A program made the position numbers and the translations under genes. Source: Ceratopteris richardii (lineage: Eukaryota; Streptophyta; Polypodiopsida; Polypodiales; Pteridaceae). From it: 64,000 nucleotides of DNA. Location of the stretch: positions 65,553,836 to 65,617,835 of the forward strand of contig CM035435.1 of assembly GCA_020310875.1 (NCBI GenBank), given 5' to 3'. Under the pieces are notes generated by a model, which saw only the letters and a program-made list of their open reading frames with translations, did no database searches and was not told the DNA's origin. Shown piece after piece: positions 10,647 to 22,339 of the stretch. Within the stretch, counting starts at the first letter, position 1. The number at the start of each line of letters is the position of its first letter.

Positions 10647-11737
10647 TGTTAGCCGAATAAACTATTGGTTTTTGTGCACTAATAGGCTTCTATTTTGCAG
10701 AGTGTATGTACGCATGCAGGTATTTTACAACAAAAAGATGTTGGTCGATAGCAATTAACTTCAATCAATGCGGTTTGGAGGCGGGTGCTGTGGAAAGAAA
10801 AGAAATGTGGCATGGGATGCCATCATTAGAGATTATGAACATACTGCTTTTCCCTTATTGAAAGTATGTGCAAAAATGAAGGATGTAAAAAGTGGCCTTG
10901 CACTGCATGAGGGGTTTGCTAAGGCTGGCCTTGTTGAAATAGAAACCTTTGTGGGCAACTCCCTAGTTAGCATGTATGCAAAGTGTGCTGCCCTCACAAA
11001 AGCTCAACAAATCCTTGAGGAGATTCCGGTCCGAAGTGCTATATTTTGGTCTGCATTAATTGGAGGCTATGCTCACCATGGGCAAGGTGTTGAAGCATTA
11101 AACTATCTTGATCGCATGGAGTGTGAGGGCCCGTTGCCAGATGCAGTGACCTTTATTTGTGCGTTGAAGGCTTGTGTTAGTGCAAAGAACCTTGATAGGG
11201 GACGTCGAATTCATAATGAAATTGGTCGAAGAGATTTACTGGTCGAGGATGCTGCTCTTGGAAATGCTTTAGTGGATACGTATGCCAAATGTGGTGCATT
11301 TTTAACAGCACAAGAGGTACTTGAGGAATTCCCCCTTTGTGATGTAGTCTCTTGGTTTGCTCTTATTTCTGGTTATGCACAGCAAGGCCACGGTCATTTA
11401 GCATTAAAATGTTTTGGTCGAATGCGTGCTGAAGGCCTTATGCCAAATGTTGTAACCTTTTTATGTCTTTTAAAAGCCTGTGCGAGCATAAGAGAACTTG
11501 ACGATTATGATGCAAACTTCTTCTAACACATCCGAATGACATTCCGAGACCATGGACATTGACAATGCGGTAGTTAAAAAGGAAAGCCAAACGATTTGCC
11601 TTGACAAATCATCCTTCCCTAGCTACATTTGGGTATTAATCAGGGGCCTAGAGCTAGACAAGTGGGCAATGGGTCCGATATTGTAGCAAGGTACAAGTGC
11701 AAGTCTAGATCTTTCCCTTGGAGTAAGATGCCTATCA
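10647..11737 (+). repeat. 5' LTR of the PPR-carrying gypsy element (internally deleted)
   Basis: It aligns with the 3' LTR over its first ~860 bp (10647-11505 with 19475-20290 and a little beyond) and over its last ~230 bp (11506-11737 with 23183-23432). Between these blocks ~2.7-2.9 kb present in the 3' LTR is missing; the join is at GATTATGATGC. The first ~815 bp show about 29 mismatches by hand count. It ends GCCTATCA, right before the primer site. Confidence 0.9.
10768..11526 (+). pseudogene. PPR gene fragment inside the 5' LTR
   Basis: An open frame of 252 codons starts 121 bp into the LTR, on the element's sense strand. It encodes several PLS-type pentatricopeptide repeats: motifs such as TFVGNSLVSMYAKCAALTKA, NALVDTYAKCGA and DVVSWFALISGYAQQGHGHL. 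PPR proteins usually bind organellar RNA. No organelle-targeting peptide, E or DYW domain is visible, and the last codons after IREL come from a deletion junction. It reads as a captured and truncated plant gene piece rather than a resident gene. It is ~3.6% different at the DNA level from the copy at 19596. Whether any protein is made is unknown. Confidence 0.9.
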
Positions 11738-11740
11738 TTT

Positions 11741-11758
11741 TGGTGTGTTTGCCGGGAA
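11741..11758 (+). other. Primer-binding site, tRNA-Asp-like
   Basis: TGGTGTGTTTGCCGGGAA follows the 5' LTR after three bases. It resembles the TGGCGCCGTTGCCGGGGA site of plant Tat/Athila-type gypsy elements, with a few changes. Confidence 0.7.
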
Positions 11759-11822
11759 TTTGCTTGGCACATCTCTATAAGAGAGTGCCATAGGTTCGCC
11801 TAGTGCCACATGTTGGCCGAGC

Positions 11823-12778
11823 TTGCGGACCCTAGATCTAGTACATGAGCGAGGGAAGCTCATCTTCAAGAGGGACACGAACGCAAAGAAAGAGCGCGCT
11901 CAGAGAAGAGCCCTTGAAAGAGAAAGGAAGAAGTGGGAGTCGCAAGGAGAGTCGACCTCGACTAGCTCGAAGAAATCTACCAAAAACGTGTACTCCCGTA
12001 GGAGAGTTGCGAATCAAGTGCAAAAGTTTGAAGGAGGAATCCTGAGGCCATGTGCGCTAAATTTCTGGGATCGAAGTGATATTGACATCACACCTCTATT
12101 CAAAATGGCTCATCGGATTTCGGTTCATTTGGGCGACTTCACCAAGTTCTCAGGTGCTTGGGACGAGGATCCTGATAGTTTTATCCAACTATTTGAAGTT
12201 ACTTGTGAGGCCAACGAGGTAGTTGATGGGGTCAAAGATTGAGGATTTTTCCGGCTACTCTTTGTGATGGGGCAGCCAACTGGTATGGGAATTTGACACC
12301 ACAAGAGCGTGGAACTTATCAAATGCTCAAGGAAGCCTTCTTGGAAAAGTTTCGACGACAAGGCTTCCAAGATAGATTGGCCCAACGGATGGATTACCTG
12401 CGACAGGGAGTCAATGAGAGCATTGATAACTACATCCAAAGAATGGAAACCTTGGTAAGAAAGATGGGCATGAATGCCCCGAACGACGAGACACTGAAGA
12501 GAAGATTCATTGCCGGATTGAGAGATTCTACGGTGCAACAACATATCAACCTGACAAGACCTGCAACTTTAATAGATGCTAAGGAACAAGCAAGGCTTTG
12601 GGAGGAAGTACAATTATGTCAACAAAGGAAGATTGAGCTCTTATACGAGCCAATGGGAGGCCCAGGAAACATACTGATAAAAGATCCTGGTCAAGGAAGT
12701 CCCGCATTGACGACCCCAGCTTTTGTAGCTTCCATTAGCATGTCAGGCGAGGTGAAGCCTGCGCTGACTGAAGAATGA
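11823..12778 (+). pseudogene. Gypsy gag, N-terminal and capsid part (frameshifted)
   Basis: The first segment, best begun at an internal Met, has a very basic, charged N-terminus (KKERAQRRALERERKKW) and reaches FTKFSGAWDEDPDSFIQLFE. The second (12239-12778, a different frame) continues with LCDGAANWYGNLTPQERGTY and FLEKFRRQGF, the retrotrans_gag capsid domain. A frame change near 12236-12240 joins them. A TGA at 12776-12778 separates this part from the zinc-knuckle region, which stays in the same frame. Gag coats the RNA and forms particles in the cytoplasm. Confidence 0.88.
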
Positions 12779-14692
12779 ATATTGGAGTTGGTCACACAAG
12801 CTATAAAAGTTGCCACAATGACCCAAGAAACATACACAGTGAAACAAGAGGTAACTACAAACCCCAATCAAGTGTTTCGATCAAATACATGGTGTGGAAA
12901 GTGCCATGGTTACGGCCATCTGGCTTCAGAATGCCCTACAGTCTCAAGAGTATTCACAAATAGATCGTCACCTAGAATGCGTTGCACTTTTTGTGGAAGG
13001 ACCAATCACACGGAAGACGGATGTTACAACAAGAGGGCCTATGAAGAGCGGACCATGAAATCCGGAGATACAAGAGAAAGATCCTACACGGGATTGCCTG
13101 CTCAAAGTATCCCACCTACATCTCGTTGGGAAAACAGACAAACTGATGGATATGGTGCTCAGGTTCAAGGAGGAGACTATCCGAAAGGAGTTGCACGTGA
13201 TCAAAGAAGAGATGGTCCAATCCAGTGTTGGAGATGCCACGGCTTTGGCCATACTCAATCTAGATGTCCAAACAAAAAGAAACCAGTTGATTACACCCCG
13301 TTATGTAGGTACTGTAGTGGAGAGGGCCACTTTGATGAAGACTATCCACAACGAAGAGCTGCCACTGGCAAGGATAAGGGGCCAGTAGGGTCCTCAAATT
13401 ATGTTGAGACTTGGACGCATTCCACACCGAGAGCTCAAGAGCACGTTCCTACGATCGGAGTGGTGTTTAGAACACCAAACCCTCAAGAAGGCTCTAGCTC
13501 ATCAATGCACTTTGTGGATGCTTACCAGGTCAAGAAACCGCATAAAGAGCCAACTGTGGCAGTAGTCACAAGGACTCAAGAGTATATGAAGAAACATCTA
13601 GGAGGCAAAAGCGAAAAAGCTAGCCAGGAGAAGATACCCGAACATGGAGAGGTAGAAAACCAAGTTGGGGGATTCACTGAATGGCAAGAGTTTGCGGATG
13701 GCGAAGAAGTTGAGGTCCTTCCACCAGTGACCAAGGAGTTTGTGCCAGGCATAGCACCATTCCTTGAAAGATTAAGGGCTCCAAAATGTAAGAAGGAAAG
13801 ACAAAATTCGGAAGAAGTTGACATTGTAAAACTGTTGGCTGACACGGAAGTCACGTTGGACATTGGCACATTGCTGAAATGTTCACCTGTATATAGAAAA
13901 CAAATCTACAATGAATATATCAGGAAGCCGAGGAAAGCTCGAGATAGAAATAGGCAAGAAAAAGATGTACAGGGTATGATTCAAAGTATTACTACGCAAA
14001 TTGATTCGAATGCTCCAGCTGTGACAATCGAGATTAAAGGGTATGTAGTCACAGGTGCTCAGTTAGATAGTGGAGCCGCAGTCAACCTAATGACTGAGTA
14101 CATGATGAAAGCTTTGGGCCTCAACCACATGGAAGAAACTCCAATGTCCTTGAGGATGGCAGATCAAATGCAAGTGAAGCCTGCGGGTCTCTTGAAAAAT
14201 GTAAGCACAGTTGTGGGCGGTGTAGAATTTAAAGTTGATTATCTGATAGTAAGACCAAAGACCTCAGAGGCCACTTTCTCGATCTTACTTGGATGGCCAT
14301 GGCTGGTGCAAGCCGAATGTGTGCACGATTGGCGCACAGGATTTATCACGATTGGACCGAAGGCTGATCGAATACAACTTCAAGTGTCTCCAAACTTGAC
14401 CGGCAAGAAATCGACAACAGCTAAGGAAAGGGAGCAGAAAGCAAAGGAAAAGGTTAGACAAGAAATGGCACCGGTAAGATTTGCCTTTTTCACGGAAACT
14501 TCCAAGGACCTTTTGCAGGATGGATTTAACTTGCAATTGTCCAACCTCCAACACGCGAAAGTGGGTGAGTACAAAGACCCATTAGTTTACAAGGATGACT
14601 CAGACCAGGAGTTGCTAGGATGGTTGACACACATGAGTGAATCTGAGTGCTACATGTTGAGTATAGACGCAAGGGAAAGCAAAGCTACCTGA
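12779..14692 (+). pseudogene. Gypsy gag zinc-knuckle region and protease
   Basis: This is a long open stretch of ~636 codons in the same frame as the capsid part, separated from it by one stop. Three good CX2CX4HX4-5C knuckles occur: CGKCHGYGHLASEC (12895), CTFCGRTNHTEDGC (12985) and CWRCHGFGHTQSRC (13225). A fourth, CRYCSGEGH at 13309, has its last Cys changed to Tyr. The aspartic protease motif LDSGAAVN sits near 14064, and ILLGWPWL near 14283 is a typical retropepsin end. Several knuckles in one gypsy protein are uncommon. The frame ends before the reverse transcriptase, after a stretch with extra stops. Confidence 0.9.
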
Positions 14693-14841
14693 TCCTTGGA
14701 GAAGGGAACTTCAAAAGAAGAGTTGAAGCTTGAGTTAGCTTCGGCAATGGAACTACAACAGTTGAGAGAAAGGGTAAAAGAGCTAGAAAACTTCTGAGGA
14801 GAGGTCGAGAATCGGAAAAAGAAGCGAAAGGTAAGACTTAA

Positions 14842-16112
14842 GTGCAGGAAGCCATTGCAAAAGTTGAACTAAAGAAATTGAGTCCGATCGAAAAAGAAAA
14901 AAACAATGATTTACTGGCCAACCATGCACGCGTGATCGGGGAGCACTTTCCAATCACAGCGTCATCAAGGAATGAGGAATATTCGCGAGAAGCTCATGTG
15001 GAAAAGTGGGAAGTTTTCTCGGAAAAGTGGGAAAAGTTCTTGAGCGTGGGGTCAGAGCTATCAGATGGTGTACGAGAATGCATTAAATTGGAGCTCAAAA
15101 ATTTCAGCAAGGCTTTTGCATGGTCATATAGTGATTTGAAAGGGATCGATCCCCAAATTTGTCATCATTTTATAGACTTGGAAGAAGGGACTAGGCCGAT
15201 ATGTCAAAGCTTAGGCAGACGAATCCGGTATACTCGGAGTTGATCAAAATAGAACTGACCAAGTTGTTGGAAGCAGGATTTATATATCCCGTTGCATTTA
15301 GCGAATGGGTATCACCAATTGTGGTTGTCCCAAAGAAGAACAATAAAATTCGCATTTGTTTTGACTATCGGAAATTGAACGAGAGAACGAAGAAGGACCA
15401 CTTCCCTTAGCCATTTACGGACCAAATTTTGGACAGAGTGGCTCGTCATAAATTGTACTCCTTTTTAGATGGCTTCAGCGGATACAATCAAGCCCAAATT
15501 TATGAAGAAGATCAGCCAAAAACCACCTTCACTACCGAATGGGGCACATACGCATATCGTGTCATGCCGTTTGGGCTATGCAATGCACCAGCCACATTTC
15601 AAAGAGCAATGATCGCAGCTTACCAAGACTATTTACAGAACTGGATGGAGATATTCCTTGATGATTTTGCCATTCAAGGAGACTATGAAAACATGATGGA
15701 AAGGATCGAAGCCGTTCTAAAGAGAAGCATTGAAAAATGCATTGCGTTGAATCCAGAAAAATGCATGTTTGGAGTACGAAAAGGCTTGCTCTTGGGACAT
15801 GTGATTTCTGAAAAAGGGATTTTTGTTGACGAGAATAAGGTAGGAAAAATCGGACAACTTCCACCTCCTCAAAACTTGCGACAACTCAGAGGATTCTTGG
15901 GACATGCTAATTATTATCGACGATTTATATTAAATTTTTCATCAATAGCAGTACCACTGACGAACCTTTTGAGGAAAGACCAACAATATCAATGGACTGG
16001 AGAGTGTCAAGTTGCATTCAACTTGATCAAAGAGATATTGATAAATGCACCGATTTTGGTAGCACCTGACTGGACGAAAGAATTTCATGTGCATGCTCGA
16101 CGATGCTCCTGA
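14842..16112 (+). pseudogene. Gypsy reverse transcriptase
   Basis: The upstream linker (FAWSYSDLKGIDPQICHHFI) is in one frame to 15243 and the polymerase in another from about 15201, so one frameshift is needed. Polymerase motifs: EWVSPIVVVPKKNNKIRICF, then DYRKLN; FGLCNAPATFQR; and the catalytic FLDD (15657-15668) in place of the commoner YVDD or YIDD. TAG at 15408 interrupts HFP*PFTD. The thumb and connection run to EFHVHA at ~16098, where RNase H should start; almost none of it is present, and integrase follows within about 20 bp. Confidence 0.9.
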
Positions 16113-17361
16113 TGGAAATCTATTTCAGGTTGATGCTAAGGTACCTTTGTATGCCGACTTGGTGAATTTCTTGTGCACCACCAAATACCCGCCGAGATCA
16201 AGTAAGAGAGAGAAGCAAAAACTGTTAGCACTGGCAAAACACCATAGCATCATTGGTGGGCAGCTCTATCGATATTTTGTCCATGAAAGCATTTATCGGA
16301 GGTGTCTCAAGGAAGAAGAAGCAACCCTAGTTCTCAGAGCATTGCATGATGAACCCTGCGGTGGGCATTTTGCTGGTGAGCTGACGGCAAGAAAGATCTT
16401 ATTGGCTGGGTATTGGTGGCCAACGCTGTTCAAAGACTCTCACACATACTGCAAGAAATGCGACAAATGCCAAAGAATGGGCAAACCGACATTAGCACAT
16501 GCAGCTCCTCTTACGCCGGTACTGGCTCTTAAGCCTTTTGAAAAATGGGGAATTGATTTTGTGGGACCCATTGATCCTCCCTCAAGACGTAGGTCCAATA
16601 AGTATATCTTGGTCTGCACTGACTATGTTACCAAGTGGGTAGAAGCAAAAGCTCTGAAGACTGACCGAGCTATTGATGTAGCTAAATTTTTGTACGAACA
16701 AATTATCACACGATTCGGATGCCCGTTGGAGATAGTAAGTGATAGAGGAACACACTTTGTCAACGAACTGATCGAGGAAATAATGGAGTTGTATAAGATC
16801 AAACATAGGAAAAGCACTCCACATTACCCGAGGGCGAATGGGAAAGTGGAGGTTACCAACAAGGTTCTTGAACAGATTCTGACAAAGACAATAGCTGTGC
16901 ATAGGCGAGACTGGGATGAGAGACTTTTGGAAGCTTTGTGGGCATATCAAACATCCTATCGAGTGAGAACTAAGAGCACTCCGTTCTCCCTAGTGAATGG
17001 CGAGGAAGCCATCTTTCCCATCGAAAACAAAGTTCCGACATTAAGGGTGGCCATCGAGGCCAGGTTGGGAGAAAAAGAATCATTAGAGGAGAGGTACATA
17101 CAACTGGTCAAGCTAGAAGAAAAGAGACTCATTGCACAGCAAAGTCTGGAAGCTATTCAGAGAAGACGTAAGGAGAGGTACGACAAGAAACTCAAGACCT
17201 ATGCGATTCAAGAAGGGGATTTGGTGTTAGTCTATGATAACAAATATTACAAATTCCCGAGGAAGTTACAGACAAGATGGGCAGGGCCGTTTAAAGTGGT
17301 GGAACTCAACTCCAATGGTTCAATGCAAATTCAAGATTTAGGTGAAGAATGTGCTCCGTGA
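16087..17361 (+). pseudogene. Gypsy integrase, intact frame
   Basis: One open frame of 424 codons. The zinc-binding HHCC part reads HDEPCGGH followed by CKKCDKC (16347-16471). The catalytic core has D in WGIDFVGPI, D in VSDRGTHF and E in ANGKVEVTNK, the DDE triad. The C-terminus includes GPFKVVEL, typical of a gypsy integrase. No chromodomain is seen. It joins element cDNA to host DNA in the nucleus. The first residues (MCMLDDAPDG) come from the fused end of reverse transcriptase, because the intervening RNase H is gone. It is the best-kept domain of this element. Confidence 0.9.
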
Positions 17362-17605
17362 AGGTTAACGCGCTTCGAGTCAAACCATATTTCAACTAGC
17401 ATTAGGACGGGAGAAGCCAGACGAGATCCAAGAGGAAGGATGTAGTAGACTCCTTGTACATAGATGTATAGTTATATATATACATGCGCATATGTTAGCT
17501 ATGATTTTTGTTGTTATAAATATTATCCCTTGCTAGCTCAAGAATTTTGGACTTCTAATTTTTTTTTTTTGTGTTGCGCAGAGACTATTAGGAGCTAAGT
17601 AATAA

Positions 17606-17956
17606 ATGGCAGATCAAATAACTCAGCTCTATTTGTACGAGCTGGTGATATACTTCTCGGACCAGACATTTGCCTGCATGGACATAGAGGTCGACGACTT
17701 CGAGACCGAATATGATGTGGAGGAAGCCCACTAGCTGGTATGTTTCATAAACCAGGGTTTGGATATTATGTTTCATATTTTGTGGTTTGAGAGATACCTG
17801 CATCGACACATAGGATGGGCGGGGGATCGATATTACTATTTTGATCCTTCAAGGGAAATGCCTAACGAAGAGAACGACATCACTTGGGCTTGGGCAGATC
17901 TGTTAACCATAGGAAGAGATGACGGAGCTCCTGAAGTTGAGCCAGACTCGCCCTAG
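17606..17956 (+). pseudogene. Extra ORF after integrase, unrecognised
   Basis: From ATG 17606 (MADQITQLYLYEL) one frame runs to TAG 17954-17956, with a single in-frame TAG at 17732. The ~116 residues are acidic and rich in aromatic residues (DRYYYFDPSREMPNEENDI). No domain was recognised and no membrane segment typical of an envelope protein is evident. Its place between integrase and the polypurine tract is where Tat-type gypsy elements sometimes carry extra ORFs; the function is unknown. It may have been coding, given one stop in 116 codons. Confidence 0.45.
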
Positions 17957-18329
17957 GGAAGTCGTTGGGATGCGAGTATGAGGTGAGGCTATATGAGAAA
18001 TCCAGAAGACCCACATTCTAGATCATCCAAGGATAGGTATATGAGGGACCAAGGCATAGCTGGTTGTAGTTGCCTAGTGAAAAGTCAAATCGATGACACA
18101 TATGTAGTATCTATAACTGAGAGAGTGTGAGTAAAGAGATGGTTGATCTGTCAAAGGCTGGAGTGTGTATGTTTGCATGCATGTGTGGGAAAAGTGGGAA
18201 ACATCCCTTTCTTCCTCTCCCTAATTCTCAGGACTGGGGTAAATTAATTAACTATGAAAAAAAAGGAAAAAAAAGAAGGAAAAAAAAATTGTGTTGTTGT
18301 GATTGTACCCAACGCGCTATGGTGGGCTA

Positions 18330-18640
18330 GTAGGTGGGTGGAGTTATCCTAGCCAAGTGGTTAGGACCACGAGCCGCAGCTAGTTTCGCCATAGGCTTGG
18401 GATGTATATGTTGATGTCTTAGCTACGTGCCATAACGAGTTGGTAGGTAGGTGGAACCATCGTGGCCGGGCGGTCACGACCACGAGCTGCATCAAGCTTC
18501 GTCATGGGCTAGCTTTCTATGTTATTTGTTGTCATTATGTGGTTGTGTGTTGTGCGCTACATTGCATTGGTAGATGGGTGGGATCAACCTGGTCGGGTGG
18601 TCAGGGCCACGAATCGCATCCAATGTCAACGTAGGCCAAC
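18330..18640 (+). repeat. Three diverged ~118-bp tandem repeats in the gypsy 3' region
   Basis: Units start near 18333, 18450 and 18570. Each has GGTGGGTGG/GGTAGGTGG, then a ...GGTTAGGACCACGAG-like block, then a TCGCCATAGG/TCGTCATGGG block. They are non-coding. The rest of 17957-19460 shows A-rich runs, a (GA)n stretch near 18693-18710 and no gene. Confidence 0.75.
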
Positions 18641-19460
18641 GTGTGAATATAAATAAAATTTACATATGAAATTATTCCCCACTCCTGAGGGGGAGAGAGA
18701 GAGAGAGGAGAGGGCGATGATCGCCTAGAAGGGAACGTTATTTGCTTGTGTAATTGGTATATGGTGGCTTGTAACAGATCAGCTCACTCTGAATCAACAT
18801 TCTCAAAGGCACGGATACTGTATATGTACTCATGGGTGAGACCTTGAGCGAGGTAATGCAACGGTCTTGCTTTATAACTTGTGTGCTCTATCCAAGGGTT
18901 TTCCAGTGTGTGGGATACTCCAGGGTTTTCTGTAGGACTTGACTTGTACTCGGGTCTCGATATCTTCTGTAGGACGACGATGGGGATTCTTCCGAAGTGT
19001 CTAGTCATGGAATAATTGTACATAGCGAATAGTAGGGTCAATAAAAGGGTATGCATTTTGGGTATTTTGCATCTCCTGTTAATTTCATTTCAGTTGTTGT
19101 TGTTTATTTCGGCACTGTTGTTTCTGTTTTCTCGCAATGATAGTTGTATGTGTAAGACATGGAAAGGTATTAATGCGTTACTTTGGTTGCAACTATGTTC
19201 ATAGTGGAATGCATGAGAAATTTGATGCATGTTGGAAATGGAGTTGCATATATGTGCGTGTTTGTGAATCACTTTGTAAATAAATGATTTGTATGTATTC
19301 ATGATTGATTTTTCTGGCACTAATAGCTTCAATGACTGCAGGTCCAGTGGGAATGATGGCTCGATGAAAAGGTATGCAAACCAATTGTAAACTGACATGT
19401 TCATGTTTGTTTGGATTATATTGCAGCAAGAGCAGCTCGTCGAGGATGACTTCGCAAATA

Positions 19461-19474
19461 AGTGGAGGGGAGTA
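19461..19474 (+). other. Polypurine tract of the gypsy element
   Basis: AGTGGAGGGGAGTA sits immediately before the 3' LTR start TGTTAGCCGA at 19475, which defines that LTR's first base. Confidence 0.88.
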
Positions 19475-19595
19475 TGTTAGCCGAATAAACTATTGGTTTT
19501 TGTGCACTAATAGGCTTCTATTTTGCAGAGTGTACGTACGAATGCAGGTATTTTACAACAAAAAGATGTTGGTTGATAGCAATTAACTTCAATCA

Positions 19596-20528
19596 ATGCG
19601 GTTTGGAGGCGGGTGTTGTGGAAAGAAAAGAAATGTGGCATGGGATGCCATCATTAGAGATTATGAACATACCGCTTTCCCCTTATTGAAAGTATGTGCA
19701 AAAATGAAGGATGTAAAAAGTGGCCTTGCACTGCATGAGGAGTTTGCTAAGGCTGGCCTTGTTGAAATAGACACCTTTGTGGGCAGCTCCCTAGTTAGCA
19801 TGTATGCAAAGTGTGCCGCCCTCACAAAAGCTCAGCAAATCCTTGAGGAGATTCCGGTCCGAAGTGCTATATTTTGGTCTGCATTAATTGGAGGCTATGC
19901 TCACCATGGGCAAGGTGTTGAAGCATTAAACTGTCTTGATCGCATGGAGTGTGAGGGCCTGTTGCCAGATGTAGTGACCTTTATTTGTGCGTTGAAGGCT
20001 TGTGTTAGTGCAAAGGACCTTGATAGGGGATGTCGAATTCATAATGAAATTGGTCAAAGAGATTTACTAGTGGAGGATGCTGCTCTTGGAAATGCTTTAG
20101 TGGATACGTATGCCAAATGTGGTGCATTTTTAACAGCACAAGAGGTACTTGAGGAACTCCCCCTTCGTGATGTAGTCTCTTGGTCTACTCTTATTTTTGG
20201 TTATGCACAGCAAGGCCAGGGTCATTTAGCATTAAAATGTTTTGGTCAAATGCGTTTTGAAGGCCTTCTGCCAAATGTTGTAACCTTGGGATTGTTGAAA
20301 GATTATCGGTTGCTTGGCACAACTTTGGTTGACATGTATGCAAAGTGTGGTGCACACATCAAGGCTCAACAAGTGGTGGCTAAGCTTCATGTTCGCAATG
20401 TTGTTTGTTGGAATGCACTCATATCTGCATTTGTCAAGCATGGACATAATGAGGAAGCACTTGATGGTCTGCCCAAAATGCAATCTGGTAATATTGATCC
20501 GGACAATACCACAATTGTCTTAGTTTAA
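19596..20528 (+). pseudogene. PPR gene fragment inside the 3' LTR
   Basis: 310 open codons with PLS-type PPR motifs (SSLVSMYAKCAALTKA, NALVDTYAKCGA, TTLVDMYAKCGA, NALISAFVKHGHNEEAL). It matches the 5' LTR copy nearly codon for codon up to NVVT, then has its own internal deletion (LGLLKDYRLLGTTLV) that removes most of one repeat the 5' copy still keeps. It continues two to three repeats further and ends at a stop without E, E+ or DYW domains. There is no targeting peptide at the start, so it is the middle of a larger gene. Sense orientation relative to the element. Confidence 0.9.
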
Positions 20529-22339
20529 AAGTCTTGTGGCCTTCATGGGCATCATGGAAGAAGGGCACTTTATCCATGATTAATGGTAAAATGTACTGAA
20601 GCAAAATTGTGGTAATTTGATGGCAGCCATTTTTCCTTCCGTTCTTGATCTACAGAGGCATCAAAGAAGCTTCCAAAGGTTGTTCAGTTCGTTTTTCTTG
20701 CAGGTGGCTGTCAGAGAGAAATTTGAGGGATTGGCGGAGGTTTTTTTTGTTGTCCTCGAACCTGGAGCATTCGAAGGAGAGTAGTAGAGAAAAGGGGGCT
20801 ATTGCATAGATGGGCTCTCTCTCGGCTGAGTGAGGAAGAGCACAAATACGTGAAGGAGGGTTCTTCTTCATTCTTCTTCTTGATTGAGCAGGAACGAGGG
20901 GTTGTTTTCTTCTTCTTTTGGGGTCTTTTCCAGTATCTATGCAGGTAATGAGGAGGTCAAGGGGACAAGCGGCTACCATTTGGGGTGCAGAACTTCTTAT
21001 CCGTCAGAAAGGGAGGGGATCCATTCATTGCCGAAGAAAAAGAGGCAACAACATACTGGTCTGCTGGTTGCATCGACGAAGAAAAGCAAGGTCTGCTCCA
21101 TCAGTGAGGTCACGAGCTCAGAGGACATCTCCAGTTGCATTCGAAGGAGAGGGAGGAAGGTAGATAATTATAGAACGTTGAAGAGCTTGAGGGTCTAAAG
21201 TTCACAAAGATATGTGCTGAAAGACGGTGGAAGATGGAGGAGAAGGTAGCGGTGGTACCTCGATGTTAAAAGAGGGTGGCACAGAGAAAGAGAGGGAAGT
21301 GTTTAATCGAACATTCTCTTGTTCATCAGATCCAGACTACTAAGAAAGTTGAGGTGCTTAAGAGTTGATGATGAGCAGTCGTCGTGCTCAGGAAACGTGA
21401 AGATAGGATTCATTATGGGCGGCAACACTTGGGTTCTGAGTGCTGGCAAGGACGCTTCAGGTGACATTACTGGCAAAAAGATCATATTTTGAGATCTAAA
21501 TTCATGGGCTACACTTAATCTTACTCTAAAGCATACAACATCACTGAATTTCTTCATCAAAAAGGTTGATTGCGTCCGTTCTTGTGAAGAGTTGTGAGTA
21601 CAGTTCTCCCTATGTTGTCTCTGTGTTGGTTTTAATATTGCATCCGGAAGGATCACAGTCATAAATCGCATAATTTTGAAGTTATACTCGGCGCAAAAAC
21701 TTGATGCAACATTTATCTACTGTGCATACGTCTCTGCAAGTTGCAGACATGGTAACGAAAAGTTCTTACAGCAAGTAGGAATATTCACTTGTTTCATGAA
21801 GAAGACGATGCAAGCCAAATCAATTGCACAAGAGTTTTTTTATTTTCTATGACGTTTTCAACACGTCATAGTATCTACGAGTTGTCCCATTACAGAGTTA
21901 GTGGTTTTTATGTTTATCATGAATAAAACATTGGCAGATGTTTAACTCTGTTTTGTGAAGAAATACATGTACTCTATCATTATCTTGTTTGAGGAGTTTC
22001 TGATAAGGAAGAAGTTGCACCTAACTTGTTTAAGGGAAGGGATATCCTGATCGAGCACGATATGCTTGTTGATTGTGAGCACAAAAGTAAAGAAGAAAGT
22101 AAGCGCAACTCAACTGACTGAATGATATGCTGCATACTGTTAATGTATGTGAGATGATCGAGCGTTCCTTTGGACTTAGCATGATTTTGTGATATACCCC
22201 CGTATGTGCATTATCTACAACATGTTTTTATCTCGTTGAAGTGTTGAATGCATTCCCCTCATAATAGATCCCTTCCTCAGTCCTGAAGCATAGAAGGATA
22301 GGGGGTATTTGTTTATGCTTTTGATACCGCGTAAGTTAG

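Noticed and set aside
10768..20528. Two independent functional PPR genes
   Set aside because: Both lie at the same place in the two LTRs, lack targeting and C-terminal domains and carry deletions; they are copies of one captured fragment.
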